A stretch of 64,000 nucleotides of DNA from Pseudomonas sp. A-RE-19 (GTDB taxonomy: Bacteria; Pseudomonadota; Gammaproteobacteria; Pseudomonadales; Pseudomonadaceae), in the NCBI RefSeq assembly GCF_019956555.1, contig NZ_JAHBDQ010000021.1, positions 1-64,000 on the forward strand. Reading direction: 5' to 3'. How positions within the stretch are numbered: position 1 is the stretch's first letter; every line of letters starts with the position of its first letter. This document shows, one piece after another, positions 1-8,600 of the stretch. Under the pieces are notes generated by a model that saw only the letters and a list, made by a program, of their open reading frames with translations, was not told the origin of the DNA and did no database searches. The translations under genes and the position numbers were made by a program.

Positions 1-5
1 CGCGC

Positions 6-33
6 ATTCTACAGCAGCCTCTGTTGCTGTCAA
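6..33 (-). promoter_or_regulatory. rRNA-type promoter, proximal (rrn P2-like)
   Basis: On the minus strand a perfect -35 TTGACA (28-33), a 16-bp spacer and a -10 TAGAAT (6-11) are followed by GCGCG, a GC-rich discriminator typical of stringently controlled promoters. It points out of the window. In P. aeruginosa the gene after this tyrS (tyrZ, PA0668) is a 16S rRNA gene, so an rRNA operon just left of the window is the likely target. The rRNA gene itself is not visible here. Confidence 0.8.
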
Positions 34-125
34 GCGGTTATTTTCAGAAGTTTTCAAAGTTTCGCTTGGAAATCTTTAACAACTTCAACCACTTGCGCTT
101 CCGATCTCTCGTTAGCGGGAGGCGA

Positions 126-153
126 ATTCTACAGCGTTACTCGCTGCTGTCAA
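126..153 (-). promoter_or_regulatory. rRNA-type promoter, distal (rrn P1-like)
   Basis: Minus strand -35 TTGACA (148-153), 16-bp spacer, -10 TAGAAT (126-131). It is nearly the same as the promoter about 120 bp downstream and points the same way, giving a tandem pair. The AT-containing stretch behind it, up to the tyrS stop at 372, holds no gene and probably carries activator or UP-element sites, which is inference. Confidence 0.8.
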
Positions 154-371
154 CACCTCTTTTTCTCCGCTTTCGACCGAGAAGATCGAACCGTTAAAAG
201 AGCCAAACAACACCGCTCTTTCAACTCCTTCTGGCCTCGATGAACTGAAGCGTAACCGCTGCCGAAAACTGCGTAACTCTTTGTTTACCAAGGAGTTTTC
301 CGTTTCGACTGCGCCGGAAGTGGGGCGAATTATAGACTTCCAGAATCTGCCGTCAACCCCTGATTTCAGCT

Positions 372-1571
372 TTATTCGGATTTGAGCGTAATACGCGCAA
401 ATGCCTTCTTCCCGGCCTGGCAAACATGGGTCGCACCCAGCGCGTATATAAAGGTGCGATCAACAACCTCACCATCTATACGTACACCACCAGAACCCAG
501 AAGGTCGCGCGCCACGGCGGAGTTCTTCACCAGACCTGCTTTATTAAGGACGGCAGCGATCGGCATATCTTCGGCAGCGGTCAGTTCGATCTCTGGCAGA
601 TCATCCGGAAGCTCACCGTCTTTCATACGATTACCCGCCGCACGATGAGCGTTGGCCGCAGCCTCTTCACCATGGAAGCGCGCAACGATCTCTTCGGCCA
701 GCTTGATCTTGATATCACGCGGGTTCGCACCCGCCTCGACGTCAGCCCGCAAAGCATTGATCTCTTCCATGGAGCGGAAGCTGAGCAATTCGAAGTAACG
801 CCACATCAGCGCATCCGGGATAGAGACCAGCTTGCCGTACATGACACCCGGCGCCTCCTGGATACCGACGTAGTTGCCCAGCGACTTGGACATCTTCTTC
901 ACGCCATCCAGACCTTCGAGCAACGGCATGGTCAGAATGCATTGAGCTTCCTGACCATAGCCTCGTTGCAGCTCACGGCCCATCAGCAGGTTGAACTTCT
1001 GATCGGTACCGCCCAGCTCGACATCCGCACGCAAAGCAACCGAGTCATACCCCTGAACCAGCGGATAGAGAAACTCGTGAATGGCGATTGGCTGATTGGT
1101 CGAGTAGCGCTTATTGAAGTCGTCGCGCTCGAGCATGCGAGCGACGGTGTACTGCGAAGTCAGGCGAATGAAGTCCGCCGGCCCCATCTGATCCATCCAG
1201 GTGGAGTTGAACGCCACTTCGGTCTTGGCCGGATCAAGAATCTTGAAGACCTGAGTCTTGTAGGTCTCGGCATTCTCGAGAACCTGCTCGCGGGTCAGCG
1301 GGGGACGTGTCGCGCTCTTGCCACTCGGATCACCGATCATCCCGGTGAAGTCACCTATAAGGAAGATCACCTGGTGCCCCAGTTCCTGGAACTGGCGCAG
1401 CTTATTAATCAGCACGGTGTGACCCAGGTGCAGATCCGGCGCGGTCGGATCGAAGCCTGCCTTAATACGTAGCGGCTGGCCACGCTTGAGCTTTTCGATC
1501 AGCTCGGACTCGACCAACAGTTCTTCCGCACCACGTTTGATCAGCGCTAGCTGCTCTTCAACCGACTTCAT
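372..1571 (-). CDS. tyrS: Tyrosyl-tRNA synthetase (TyrZ-type, 399 aa)
   Basis: Charges tRNA-Tyr with tyrosine in the cytoplasm. A class I signature HLGH sits at residues 48-51 and KMSKS at 226-230, with an S4-like RNA-binding domain in the last 60 residues. The length of 399 aa fits the shorter TyrZ class; P. aeruginosa carries both classes and keeps tyrZ at this locus. The ATG at 1571 starts the conserved MKSVEEQ sequence; the open frame runs 21 codons further upstream without homology. It is transcribed towards the rRNA promoters, so read-through into rrn is possible. Confidence 0.95.
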   Translation of the reverse strand: MKSVEEQLALIKRGAEELLVESELIEKLKRGQPLRIKAGFDPTAPDLHLGHTVLINKLRQFQELGHQVIFLIGDFTGMIGDPSGKSATRPPLTREQVLENAETYKTQVFKILDPAKTEVAFNSTWMDQMGPADFIRLTSQYTVARMLERDDFNKRYSTNQPIAIHEFLYPLVQGYDSVALRADVELGGTDQKFNLLMGRELQRGYGQEAQCILTMPLLEGLDGVKKMSKSLGNYVGIQEAPGVMYGKLVSIPDALMWRYFELLSFRSMEEINALRADVEAGANPRDIKIKLAEEIVARFHGEEAAANAHRAAGNRMKDGELPDDLPEIELTAAEDMPIAAVLNKAGLVKNSAVARDLLGSGGVRIDGEVVDRTFIYALGATHVCQAGKKAFARITLKSE

Positions 1572-1661
1572 AACAGACCCGCAAGGCTCGAATTCAAAGG
1601 GGAACAACCATACAAGATCGTGCACCAAATACAAGTTTTGCCCGGCGCACGGATGCCAATC

Positions 1662-1680
1662 CGCGGACAGAGTGTCCGCG
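1662..1680. repeat. Perfect inverted repeat in the tyrS-mepM gap
   Basis: CGCGGACA, three bases, then TGTCCGCG: an 8-bp perfect palindrome with a 3-nt centre. It lies in the divergent intergenic region, 91 bp upstream of the tyrS start and about 100 bp upstream of mepM. It could be an operator or a hairpin in one of the leaders. An AT-rich tract with several TATA-like hexamers follows towards mepM. Confidence 0.5.
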
Positions 1681-1781
1681 AGCTTGCTTCAGAGATGATT
1701 TGGTTATATTTTATACAGTTATTTCATCTTCATCATGTCATTCATCTTTTCCAATTCATTTTTTCAAAGTCAAAACTACCT

Positions 1782-3200
1782 ATGACCACAGAACCGTCTA
1801 AAGCGCCGCCGCTTTACCCGAAGACCCACCTGCTTGCCGCAAGTGGTATCGCCGCCCTTCTCAGCCTGGCGCTTCTGGTATTCCCTTCCAGTGACGTTGA
1901 AGCAAAAAAGACGACCCTGAGTCTTGAACTGGAAAGCCCTGCAGAACAACTGACACAAGATCAAGACGCCGCCGACGCTGTCCAAGCCACAAATGAGCCG
2001 GCAGCGCCTCCTTTCGCGCAGATCGAAAACAGCGCCGAAGCCCCCCAGGAAACCGCCCAGGTCGCCCCCGCGCCAGTCGTCGAAGAAAAGAAGGCGCCAG
2101 GCCACAGGGAAGTGATCGTAGCCAAAGGCGACACTCTTTCGACGCTGTTCGAGAAAGTCGGCCTTCCGGCCGCTTCGGTGCATGAAGTATTGGCCAGCGA
2201 CAAGCAGGCCAAACAGTTCAGCCAGCTCAAACATGGCCAGAAGCTCGAGTTCGAACTGGGCCCGGATGGCCAACTGACCAATTTGCACAGCAAAGTCAGC
2301 GACACGGAAAGCATCAGCCTGACCAAGAATGGCAAGGGTTATGCGTTCAACCGTATTACCGCCAAGCCCACCGTTCGCTCCGCCTACGTCCATGGCGTGA
2401 TCAACAGTTCGCTGTCGCAATCCGCCGCCCGAGCCGGCTTGTCCCACAGCCTGACCATGGATATGGCCAGTGTGTTTGGCTATGACGTCGACTTTGCCCA
2501 GGATATTCGCCAGGGTGACGAGTTCGACGTCATCTACGAGCAGAAGGTCGTCAACGGCAAAGCCGTTGGTAACGGCCCGATTCTCTCCGCGCGGTTCACC
2601 AACCGTGGCAAGACTTACACCGCCGTGCGCTACACCAACAAGCAAGGTAACAGCAGCTACTACACGGCTGACGGCAACAGTATGCGCAAGGCGTTCATCC
2701 GTACCCCGGTAGACTTCGCCCGCATCAGCTCGAAATTCTCCATGGGCCGCAAGCACCCGATTCTGAACAAGATCCGCGCCCACAAAGGTGTCGATTACGC
2801 AGCTCCGCGTGGCACACCAATCAAGGCTGCCGGCGACGGCCAGGTATTGTTGGCCGGTCGCCGCGGCGGTTACGGCAACACCGTGATCATCCAGCACGGC
2901 AGCACCTACCGCACGCTGTATGGGCACATGCAGGGCTTCGCCAAAGGCATCAAAACTGGCGGCAGCGTCAAGCAAGGTCAGGTGATCGGTTACATCGGCA
3001 CCACCGGCTTGTCCACCGGCCCGCACTTGCACTATGAATTCCAGGTCAATGGCGTGCACGTTGACCCGCTGGGTCAGAAGGTGGCGATGGCCGATCCGAT
3101 CTCCAAGGCCGAACGCGCACGCTTCCTCGCGCAGAGCCAACCGTTGATGGCACGGATGGATCAAGAGAAAGCCACCATGCTGGCTTCGAGCAAACGCTAG
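1782..3200 (+). CDS. mepM: M23 peptidoglycan endopeptidase (MepM-like)
   Basis: Predicted zinc endopeptidase that cuts peptide crosslinks in the periplasm to allow cell wall growth. The 472-aa protein has one N-terminal membrane segment (about 17-35), a Pro/Glu/Ala-rich linker, a LysM/OapA-like region (about 108-155) and a C-terminal LytM domain with HKGVD (H334, D338) and HLH (415-417) zinc motifs. The ATG at 1782 is chosen because the extended frame upstream is AT-rich and lacks homology. anmK starts 2 bp after the stop, so the two are probably cotranscribed, coupling wall cutting with fragment recycling. P. aeruginosa MepM is PA0667 at the same position. Confidence 0.9.
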   Translation: MTTEPSKAPPLYPKTHLLAASGIAALLSLALLVFPSSDVEAKKTTLSLELESPAEQLTQDQDAADAVQATNEPAAPPFAQIENSAEAPQETAQVAPAPVVEEKKAPGHREVIVAKGDTLSTLFEKVGLPAASVHEVLASDKQAKQFSQLKHGQKLEFELGPDGQLTNLHSKVSDTESISLTKNGKGYAFNRITAKPTVRSAYVHGVINSSLSQSAARAGLSHSLTMDMASVFGYDVDFAQDIRQGDEFDVIYEQKVVNGKAVGNGPILSARFTNRGKTYTAVRYTNKQGNSSYYTADGNSMRKAFIRTPVDFARISSKFSMGRKHPILNKIRAHKGVDYAAPRGTPIKAAGDGQVLLAGRRGGYGNTVIIQHGSTYRTLYGHMQGFAKGIKTGGSVKQGQVIGYIGTTGLSTGPHLHYEFQVNGVHVDPLGQKVAMADPISKAERARFLAQSQPLMARMDQEKATMLASSKR

Positions 3201-3202
3201 CC

Positions 3203-4294
3203 ATGGCGCTCTATATAGGTGTGATGTCCGGGACCAGCCTTGATGGCCTGGACATTGCGCTGATCGAGCAAGCCCCGGCGATCAAGCTGATCGCCACCCA
3301 TTACATCCCCATGCCTGATTCCCTGCGCGCCGAGCTGCTTGGCTTGTGCGCCAGCGGCCCGGACGAGATTGCCCGCTCCGCCATTGCCCAACAGAACTGG
3401 GTGAAACTGGCCGCACAGGGCATTCACTCCCTCCTCGATCAACAAAACCTGAAGCCTGAAGACATTCGCGCGATTGGCAGCCACGGCCAGACCATTCGCC
3501 ACGAACCGGCGCGAGGATTCACGGTACAGATCGGCAACCCTGCCCTCCTCACCGAACTGACCGGCATCACCGTGGTCAGCGATTTTCGCAGCCGTGATGT
3601 AGCCGCTGGCGGACAAGGCGCACCATTGGTTCCAGCCTTTCACGAAGCGCTGTTTGAAGAACGGTCTGGCAACCGCGCGGTATTGAACGTCGGCGGGTTC
3701 AGCAATCTCAGCCTGATCGAACCCGGCAAGCCTGTTGCCGGTTTTGACTGCGGCCCGGGGAACGTCCTGCTCGACGCCTGGATTCACCAGCAACGCGGCG
3801 ACAACTTTGATCGCGACGGCCAATGGGCCGCCAGCGGCAAGGTTGAACCTGCTCTGTTGAACGAACTGCTCAGCGATCCATTCTTTGTAACTCAAGGCCC
3901 GAAGAGTACCGGCCGCGAAGTGTTCAATCTGCCATGGCTGATGCAGCATCTGTCGCAGTTACAGACCTTCGCTGCCGAAGACGTACAGGCCACGCTGCTA
4001 GAGCTGACGGCGCTGACTATCGTCGAGTCATTGCAAAGCGCCCAATCGGATACCGAGGAACTGCTTGTCTGCGGCGGCGGCGCGCACAACGCCACGTTGA
4101 TGAAGCGCTTGGCCTGCCTGTTGCCGAATGCAAAAGTCAGCAGCACCGCTGCCTATGGTGTAGACCCGGACTGGGTCGAAGCCATGGCCTTCGCCTGGCT
4201 GGCCCATTGCTGCCTGGAGGGTATCGCGGCCAACCGTCCGAGTGTCACCGGCGCCCGCGGCCTGCGTGTACTCGGCGCCATCTACCCCGCCTGA
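3203..4294 (+). CDS. anmK: Anhydro-N-acetylmuramic acid kinase
   Basis: Phosphorylates and opens 1,6-anhydroMurNAc to MurNAc-6-phosphate during peptidoglycan recycling in the cytoplasm. The 363-aa protein has the ATP-binding MSGTSLDG loop at 8-15, SHGQT at 93-97 and FDCGPGN with the expected catalytic Asp182. It follows mepM after 2 bp. Its product is an input to the MurNAc salvage branch whose later enzymes, AmgK and MurU, are also encoded in this window (33242-34929). Confidence 0.96.
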   Translation: MALYIGVMSGTSLDGLDIALIEQAPAIKLIATHYIPMPDSLRAELLGLCASGPDEIARSAIAQQNWVKLAAQGIHSLLDQQNLKPEDIRAIGSHGQTIRHEPARGFTVQIGNPALLTELTGITVVSDFRSRDVAAGGQGAPLVPAFHEALFEERSGNRAVLNVGGFSNLSLIEPGKPVAGFDCGPGNVLLDAWIHQQRGDNFDRDGQWAASGKVEPALLNELLSDPFFVTQGPKSTGREVFNLPWLMQHLSQLQTFAAEDVQATLLELTALTIVESLQSAQSDTEELLVCGGGAHNATLMKRLACLLPNAKVSSTAAYGVDPDWVEAMAFAWLAHCCLEGIAANRPSVTGARGLRVLGAIYPA

Positions 4295-4312
4295 GCCTGA
4301 ACCTCAGACAGC

Positions 4313-4344
4313 AAAACGCCGCAGAGTCCTGGGACTCTGCGGCG
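4313..4344 (-). terminator. Rho-independent terminator of erpA
   Basis: A 13-bp GC-rich stem (4317-4329 with 4332-4344) with a tight loop lies between the convergent anmK and erpA. On the minus strand it is followed by TTTT, so it best serves erpA; on the plus strand the stem may still slow anmK transcripts, but no T-run follows. Confidence 0.75.
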
Positions 4345-4367
4345 CCTGGTCATGCGGTGAGGTGCGA

Positions 4368-4718
4368 TCAGATCGAGAACGAAGAGCCGCAGCCACACGT
4401 GGTGGTAGCGTTCGGGTTCTTGATCACGAAACGCGAACCTTCCAGACCTTCCTGGTAATCCACCTCGGCACCTGCCAGGTACTGGAAGCTCATCGGATCG
4501 ACCACCAGGCTGACGCCTTCGCGCTCGACGATGGTGTCGTCATCGGCCACTTCTTCATCGAAGGTGAAGCCGTATTGAAACCCTGAACAACCGCCGCCCG
4601 TAACGAATACGCGCAGCTTCAAGCGATCATTCCCCTCTTCATCGACCAGGCTCTTCACCTTGTGCGCAGCACCGTGAGTGAATTGCAAAGCCGTGGGGGT
4701 GAAGGATTCGACGCTCAT
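4368..4718 (-). CDS. erpA: Iron-sulfur cluster insertion protein ErpA
   Basis: A-type carrier that passes Fe-S clusters to apo-enzymes, in E. coli notably those of isoprenoid synthesis. The 116-aa protein has the three ligand cysteines of the family: C44 in GGGCSGF and C108/C110 in the terminal CGCGSSF. It is monocistronic, with its own promoter and an operator-like palindrome upstream (4747-4795) and a terminator downstream. Confidence 0.96.
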   Translation of the reverse strand: MSVESFTPTALQFTHGAAHKVKSLVDEEGNDRLKLRVFVTGGGCSGFQYGFTFDEEVADDDTIVEREGVSLVVDPMSFQYLAGAEVDYQEGLEGSRFVIKNPNATTTCGCGSSFSI

Positions 4719-4746
4719 GCTGACTATCTCCCGGCGTTACGCCGCC

Positions 4747-4795
4747 ATAATGCGTGATGACGCGCATTATCCGCTTCTCCCAGAAAATCGGTCAA
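4747..4795 (-). promoter_or_regulatory. erpA promoter with overlapping inverted-repeat operator
   Basis: On the minus strand, -35 TTGACC (4790-4795), 18-bp spacer, -10 GATAAT (4766-4771). An inverted repeat ATAATGCG-8 bp-CGCATTAT spans 4747-4770. One arm covers the -10 box and the other lies around the start of transcription, which is the classic place for a repressor. The arms do not match the IscR or Fur consensus as I know them. Confidence 0.65.
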
Positions 4796-4841
4796 CTATT
4801 GTTACGGTATATCAATAAACCCGATTGCCGGCCCAGAACGC

Positions 4842-4868
4842 AAAAAGGCCCGTTCAACGGGCCTTTTT
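4842..4868 (-). terminator. Terminator of argC
   Basis: AAAAAGGCCCG, five bases, CGGGCCTTTTT: a strong GC stem flanked by A-run and T-run, so it works in both directions. It lies 18 bp past the argC stop. Confidence 0.9.
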
Positions 4869-4886
4869 GCTGAGCGGGATAAAGTC

Positions 4887-5921
4887 TTACGGCAGCATGC
4901 CGGCATGGGACAGGCCCAGGCGCTCATCCAGGCCGAACAGGATATTCAGGTTCTGCACCGCCTGACCCGACGCGCCTTTGACCAGGTTATCGATCACCGA
5001 CAGCACCACCACCAGATCACCATCCTGCGGACGATGCACGGCGATACGGCAAACGTTGGCGCCGCGAACACTGCGGGTTTCCGGATGGCTGCCTGCGGGC
5101 ATGACATCGACGAACGGTTCATTGGCATAACGCTTTTCAAACAACGCCTGCAGATCCACCGAGCGATCGACCACGGTCGCGTAAAGCGTCGAGTGAATAC
5201 CGCGAATCATTGGCGTCAGGTGCGGAACGAAGGTCAGCCCCACGTCCTTGCCCGCTGCACGACGCAGGCCCTGGCGGATTTCTGGCAAGTGACGGTGCCC
5301 TTTGACAGCGTAGGCCTTCATGCTTTCCGACGTCTCGGAGTACAGCGAACCTACAGAAGCACCACGACCGGCACCGCTGACGCCGGATTTGCAGTCTGCA
5401 ATCAAACGAGTGGTGTCTGCCAGACCGGCTTCAAGCAATGGCAGGAACCCCAATTGAGTGGCAGTCGGGTAGCAACCCGGCACAGCAATCAGGCGCGCCT
5501 GCCTGATCTGCTCGCGATTGACTTCCGGCAAGCCGTAGACCGCCTCCTCCAGCAGTTCCGGCGCGCCGTGCGGCTGACCGTACCATTTGGCCCACTCATC
5601 AGCGTCTTGCAGACGGAAGTCTGCCGACAGGTCGATGACCTTGGTCCCGGCTGCCAGCAGCTCACCGGCCAGCGCATGCGCAACACCGTGCGGGGTGGCG
5701 AAGAACACCACGTCACAGGCCCCGAGGGTCTTGATGTCCGGAACGCTGAATGCCAGGCCGTCGTAATGGCCTCGCAGGTTCGGGTACATGTCGGCCACGG
5801 CCAGGCCGGCCTCGGATCGGGAAGTGATCACTACCACTTCAGCTTGCGGATGCTGTGCCAACAGACGCAGCAGTTCGACACCGGTGTAACCCGTGCCGCC
5901 GACGATACCGACCTTGACCAT
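4887..5921 (-). CDS. argC: N-acetyl-gamma-glutamyl-phosphate reductase
   Basis: NADPH-dependent third step of arginine biosynthesis. The 344-aa protein opens with the Rossmann motif GGTGYTG (8-14) and has the active-site cysteine C150 in VPGCYPTA. The ATG at 5921 is used because it begins the conserved MVKVGIVGG; the open frame 24 codons upstream runs into the promoter. The gene is single, divergent from hemJ, with its own promoter and terminator. Confidence 0.95.
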   Translation of the reverse strand: MVKVGIVGGTGYTGVELLRLLAQHPQAEVVVITSRSEAGLAVADMYPNLRGHYDGLAFSVPDIKTLGACDVVFFATPHGVAHALAGELLAAGTKVIDLSADFRLQDADEWAKWYGQPHGAPELLEEAVYGLPEVNREQIRQARLIAVPGCYPTATQLGFLPLLEAGLADTTRLIADCKSGVSGAGRGASVGSLYSETSESMKAYAVKGHRHLPEIRQGLRRAAGKDVGLTFVPHLTPMIRGIHSTLYATVVDRSVDLQALFEKRYANEPFVDVMPAGSHPETRSVRGANVCRIAVHRPQDGDLVVVLSVIDNLVKGASGQAVQNLNILFGLDERLGLSHAGMLP

Positions 5922-5957
5922 AAACCTGCCCTCAACGAACCCACTGGAAAGCCGTCG

Positions 5958-5986
5958 ATAATAGGGGCCGCGCGGCCCTGCGACAA
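5958..5986 (-). promoter_or_regulatory. argC promoter with palindromic spacer
   Basis: Minus strand TTGTCG (5981-5986), a 17-bp spacer, TATTAT (5958-5963). The spacer contains the perfect 14-bp palindrome GGGCCGCGCGGCCC (5965-5978), so a regulator bound there would sit between the two sigma contacts. The promoter ends 37 bp before the argC ATG. Confidence 0.55.
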
Positions 5987-6056
5987 CCTTCAAGGTGACG
6001 TGCGGGCGTTCTACCCCCTACTATCCCCGCTACCGTGAACCTGGGAATACCTGAAA

Positions 6057-6488
6057 ATGCTTTATCTGTGGCTCAAAGCGCTTCATATCGTCAGCCTGGT
6101 CTGCTGGTTTGCCGGCCTGTTCTACCTGCCGCGCCTGTTCGTCTATCACGCCCAAAGCGAAGACACCGTCAGTAAGGAACGCTTCAGCATCATGGAGCGC
6201 AAGTTGTACCGGGGCATCATGGGCCCGGCGATGATTGCGACGCTGGCATTCGGCATCTGGTTGATCAGCCTCAACCCGAGCGCCTACTTCGGCCAGGGCG
6301 CATGGATGCACGCCAAGTTGACCCTGGTGGTGATCCTGATCGGCTACCACCACATGTGCGGCGCCCAGGTAAAGCGTTTTGCCCGTGGCGAGAACACCCG
6401 CAGCCATGTCTTTTATCGCTGGTTCAATGAAGTGCCGGTTCTGATATTGCTGGCTATCGTAATTCTGGTCGTCGTTCGGCCGTTTTAA
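6057..6488 (+). CDS. hemJ: HemJ-type protoporphyrinogen IX oxidase
   Basis: Predicted inner-membrane enzyme oxidising protoporphyrinogen IX to protoporphyrin IX in heme synthesis. It is 143 aa with four hydrophobic helices and an early conserved His (H10 in LKALHIVS), as in the HemJ/TIGR00701 family. It starts the rightward gene run, 33 bp ahead of the nitronate monooxygenase-like gene. The family call is by overall pattern, and older annotations call it a CopD-like membrane protein. Confidence 0.8.
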   Translation: MLYLWLKALHIVSLVCWFAGLFYLPRLFVYHAQSEDTVSKERFSIMERKLYRGIMGPAMIATLAFGIWLISLNPSAYFGQGAWMHAKLTLVVILIGYHHMCGAQVKRFARGENTRSHVFYRWFNEVPVLILLAIVILVVVRPF

Positions 6489-6521
6489 TCCGACAAGCAC
6501 AACTCACCGGGGTACTTCCAA

Positions 6522-7490
6522 ATGTCGCTGCCCGCTTTGCTCGAACAACGTTTGCGTTTGCCCGTGGTGGCGGCGCCGATGTTCCTGATTTCCAATCCTG
6601 AGCTGGTGCTCGCCTGCTGCCGTAATGGCGTGGTGGGCAGTTTCCCGGCGCTGAACCAGCGCGAGAGCAGCGGTTTCAGGGCCTGGCTGGAAGAAATCGA
6701 AGCAGGACTGGCGGCACTGGAAAATCCCGCGCCTTACGCGGTGAACCTGATCGTCCACCACAGCAATCCGCGATTGCAGGCGGATCTGGCGATCTGCATC
6801 GAGCACAAAGTACCCATCGTGATCACTAGCCTCGGCGCCGTGAAGGAACTGGTGGATGCCGTGCACAGCTATGGCGGCCTGGTGTTTCACGACGTGACGA
6901 CGCGTCGCCACGCGGAAAAAGCCGCCGAAGCCGGTGTTGACGGTTTGATTGCCGTTGCCGCTGGGGCGGGTGGTCACGCCGGTACCTGGAGCCCGTTCTC
7001 GCTGATCGCCGAGATTCGCCAGTTTTTCGACAAGACCCTATTGCTGGCAGGCTGCCTGAACCACGGTCACGAGATTCTCGCCGCGCAATTGCTCGGTGCG
7101 GATCTGGCCTACTTCGGTACGCGATTTATCGGCACCACTGAAAGTCATGCGCCTGACGCTTATAAAGAGATGCTCCTGACTTCCAAAGCCGCTGACATTG
7201 TCCATACTCCAGCGGTGTCGGGCGTACCGGCAAGCTTCATGCGTCAGAGCCTGGAGGCCGCCGGTTTCGACATGACGGCGCTGCAAGGCAAGGGCGAGGT
7301 GAACTTCGGTGCCAAGCTCAAGCCGTTGAGCGATGAAGCCAAAGCCTGGAAAACCGTGTGGTCCGCAGGCCAGGGCGTTGGAGACATCGAGGACCTGCCA
7401 AGTGTCGATCAACTGGTCGCACGTCTCGACACCGAATACCGCAAGGCGCTGGAATTGGCGGCGGCGCTGCCCAAGCGCTGGCCGCGCTGA
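6522..7490 (+). CDS. Nitronate monooxygenase-like flavoprotein
   Basis: Predicted FMN-dependent TIM-barrel enzyme of the 2-nitropropane dioxygenase family, which oxidises alkyl nitronates. The 322-aa protein has APMF near the start (18-21), AVNLIVHH (73-80), and the glycine-rich AGAGGHAG with the candidate catalytic H152. The natural substrate cannot be told from sequence, and members of this family also include enoyl reductases. It follows hemJ closely and is probably cotranscribed with it. Confidence 0.8.
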   Translation: MSLPALLEQRLRLPVVAAPMFLISNPELVLACCRNGVVGSFPALNQRESSGFRAWLEEIEAGLAALENPAPYAVNLIVHHSNPRLQADLAICIEHKVPIVITSLGAVKELVDAVHSYGGLVFHDVTTRRHAEKAAEAGVDGLIAVAAGAGGHAGTWSPFSLIAEIRQFFDKTLLLAGCLNHGHEILAAQLLGADLAYFGTRFIGTTESHAPDAYKEMLLTSKAADIVHTPAVSGVPASFMRQSLEAAGFDMTALQGKGEVNFGAKLKPLSDEAKAWKTVWSAGQGVGDIEDLPSVDQLVARLDTEYRKALELAAALPKRWPR

Positions 7491-7560
7491 CAGGCGGGTC
7501 TTACACTCCATACTTGCGACACTGTCCATTACATACTCTCGCGACAAGGATGCCTCGGCC

Positions 7561-8538
7561 ATGAGCGAAAACCGTTTCAAGATCGTCTTCGATGGTGCTC
7601 TGCTGCCAGGTGTGGACGCCACTACCGCGAAGCTCAATCTCGCCGAGCTGTTCAAAAGCGATGTCGCAGCCATCGAACGCCTGTTCAGTGGCCGGCAGGT
7701 TGCGCTCAAACGCGACCTGTCACACGCGGACGCGCAGACTTATCTTCAGGCACTGACGAAAACCGGGATCGATGCCCAAATTGAAACCGAATCCGCCATA
7801 GAACTGAACCTGTCCGACGTTCACGACTCCTCCCCTGCGTCTGGCCAATGGGGATCGACAGACGCCGAATCACCTTATGCACCACCGCGCGCTCACGTCG
7901 GTGAGGCGTTACCCGAATTCGGCACGCTCAAGGCCTTCACATTCACAGGACGCATCGGCCGTCTGCGCTATCTAGCCTGGACGATGGCCTTGATGCTGGT
8001 GCTGATGGGTGTCGCCGGGGTGTTCGTCTCCATCGGTTTGTCACTGATCGCCCTTACGTCAACGGTTGGTCTGGTAATCGGCGGGCTGGTTGGCACGGCA
8101 ATATGCATCGCGTTTCTCGTCGTCAGTATTCAGATCAGCGTTCAGCGCCTGCACGATCTGGGTTGGTCCGGTTGGCTTTACCTACTGACATTGGTGCCAT
8201 TCGTGGGCGGGCTCTTGCCGATTTTACTGGCGGTACTGCCCGGCAACACTGCAGCCAACCAATACGGCGCACCGCCACCACCCAACAGCACCGCGGTAAA
8301 AGTGCTTTGTGCCCTTTGGCTGGTGTTCGTCACTGTTGTGTTCATTAGCGCTCTCACTGGCGGCATCGGTGCTTTGCAGAATGAATATGAAAACACTACC
8401 GAGAACAGCTATGGCAGCGCCTCGGTGACCACCGACGAAGTTGTAGTCGAACCGGCCGCAGAGGCCGAACAAGCGCCCGATTCCGCAGACGATGCAGCCG
8501 AAGACGCCCAGCCCCCTGTAGACTCTGCGAAAGAATGA
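7561..8538 (+). CDS. DUF805 membrane protein
   Basis: Unknown function. The 325-aa protein has a soluble N-terminal region of about 120 residues, then the DUF805 core with FTGRIGRLRYLAW and the signature QRLHDLGWSGW between three to four membrane helices (about 140-270), and ends in an acidic Ala/Glu/Asp tail. The ATG at 7561 is chosen because the longer open frame overlaps the preceding enzyme. It lies 70 bp after that gene on the same strand. Confidence 0.8.
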   Translation: MSENRFKIVFDGALLPGVDATTAKLNLAELFKSDVAAIERLFSGRQVALKRDLSHADAQTYLQALTKTGIDAQIETESAIELNLSDVHDSSPASGQWGSTDAESPYAPPRAHVGEALPEFGTLKAFTFTGRIGRLRYLAWTMALMLVLMGVAGVFVSIGLSLIALTSTVGLVIGGLVGTAICIAFLVVSIQISVQRLHDLGWSGWLYLLTLVPFVGGLLPILLAVLPGNTAANQYGAPPPPNSTAVKVLCALWLVFVTVVFISALTGGIGALQNEYENTTENSYGSASVTTDEVVVEPAAEAEQAPDSADDAAEDAQPPVDSAKE

Positions 8539-8600
8539 ACAGCGCTCCCCGCCCGTGACACCTGCGTCGCCGGCGCGGAGCCGTTGCGATGGAGAACTGC

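Noticed and set aside
372..1634. Longer tyrS start at 1634
   Set aside because: The extra 21 residues lack family similarity, while the ATG at 1571 begins the conserved sequence.
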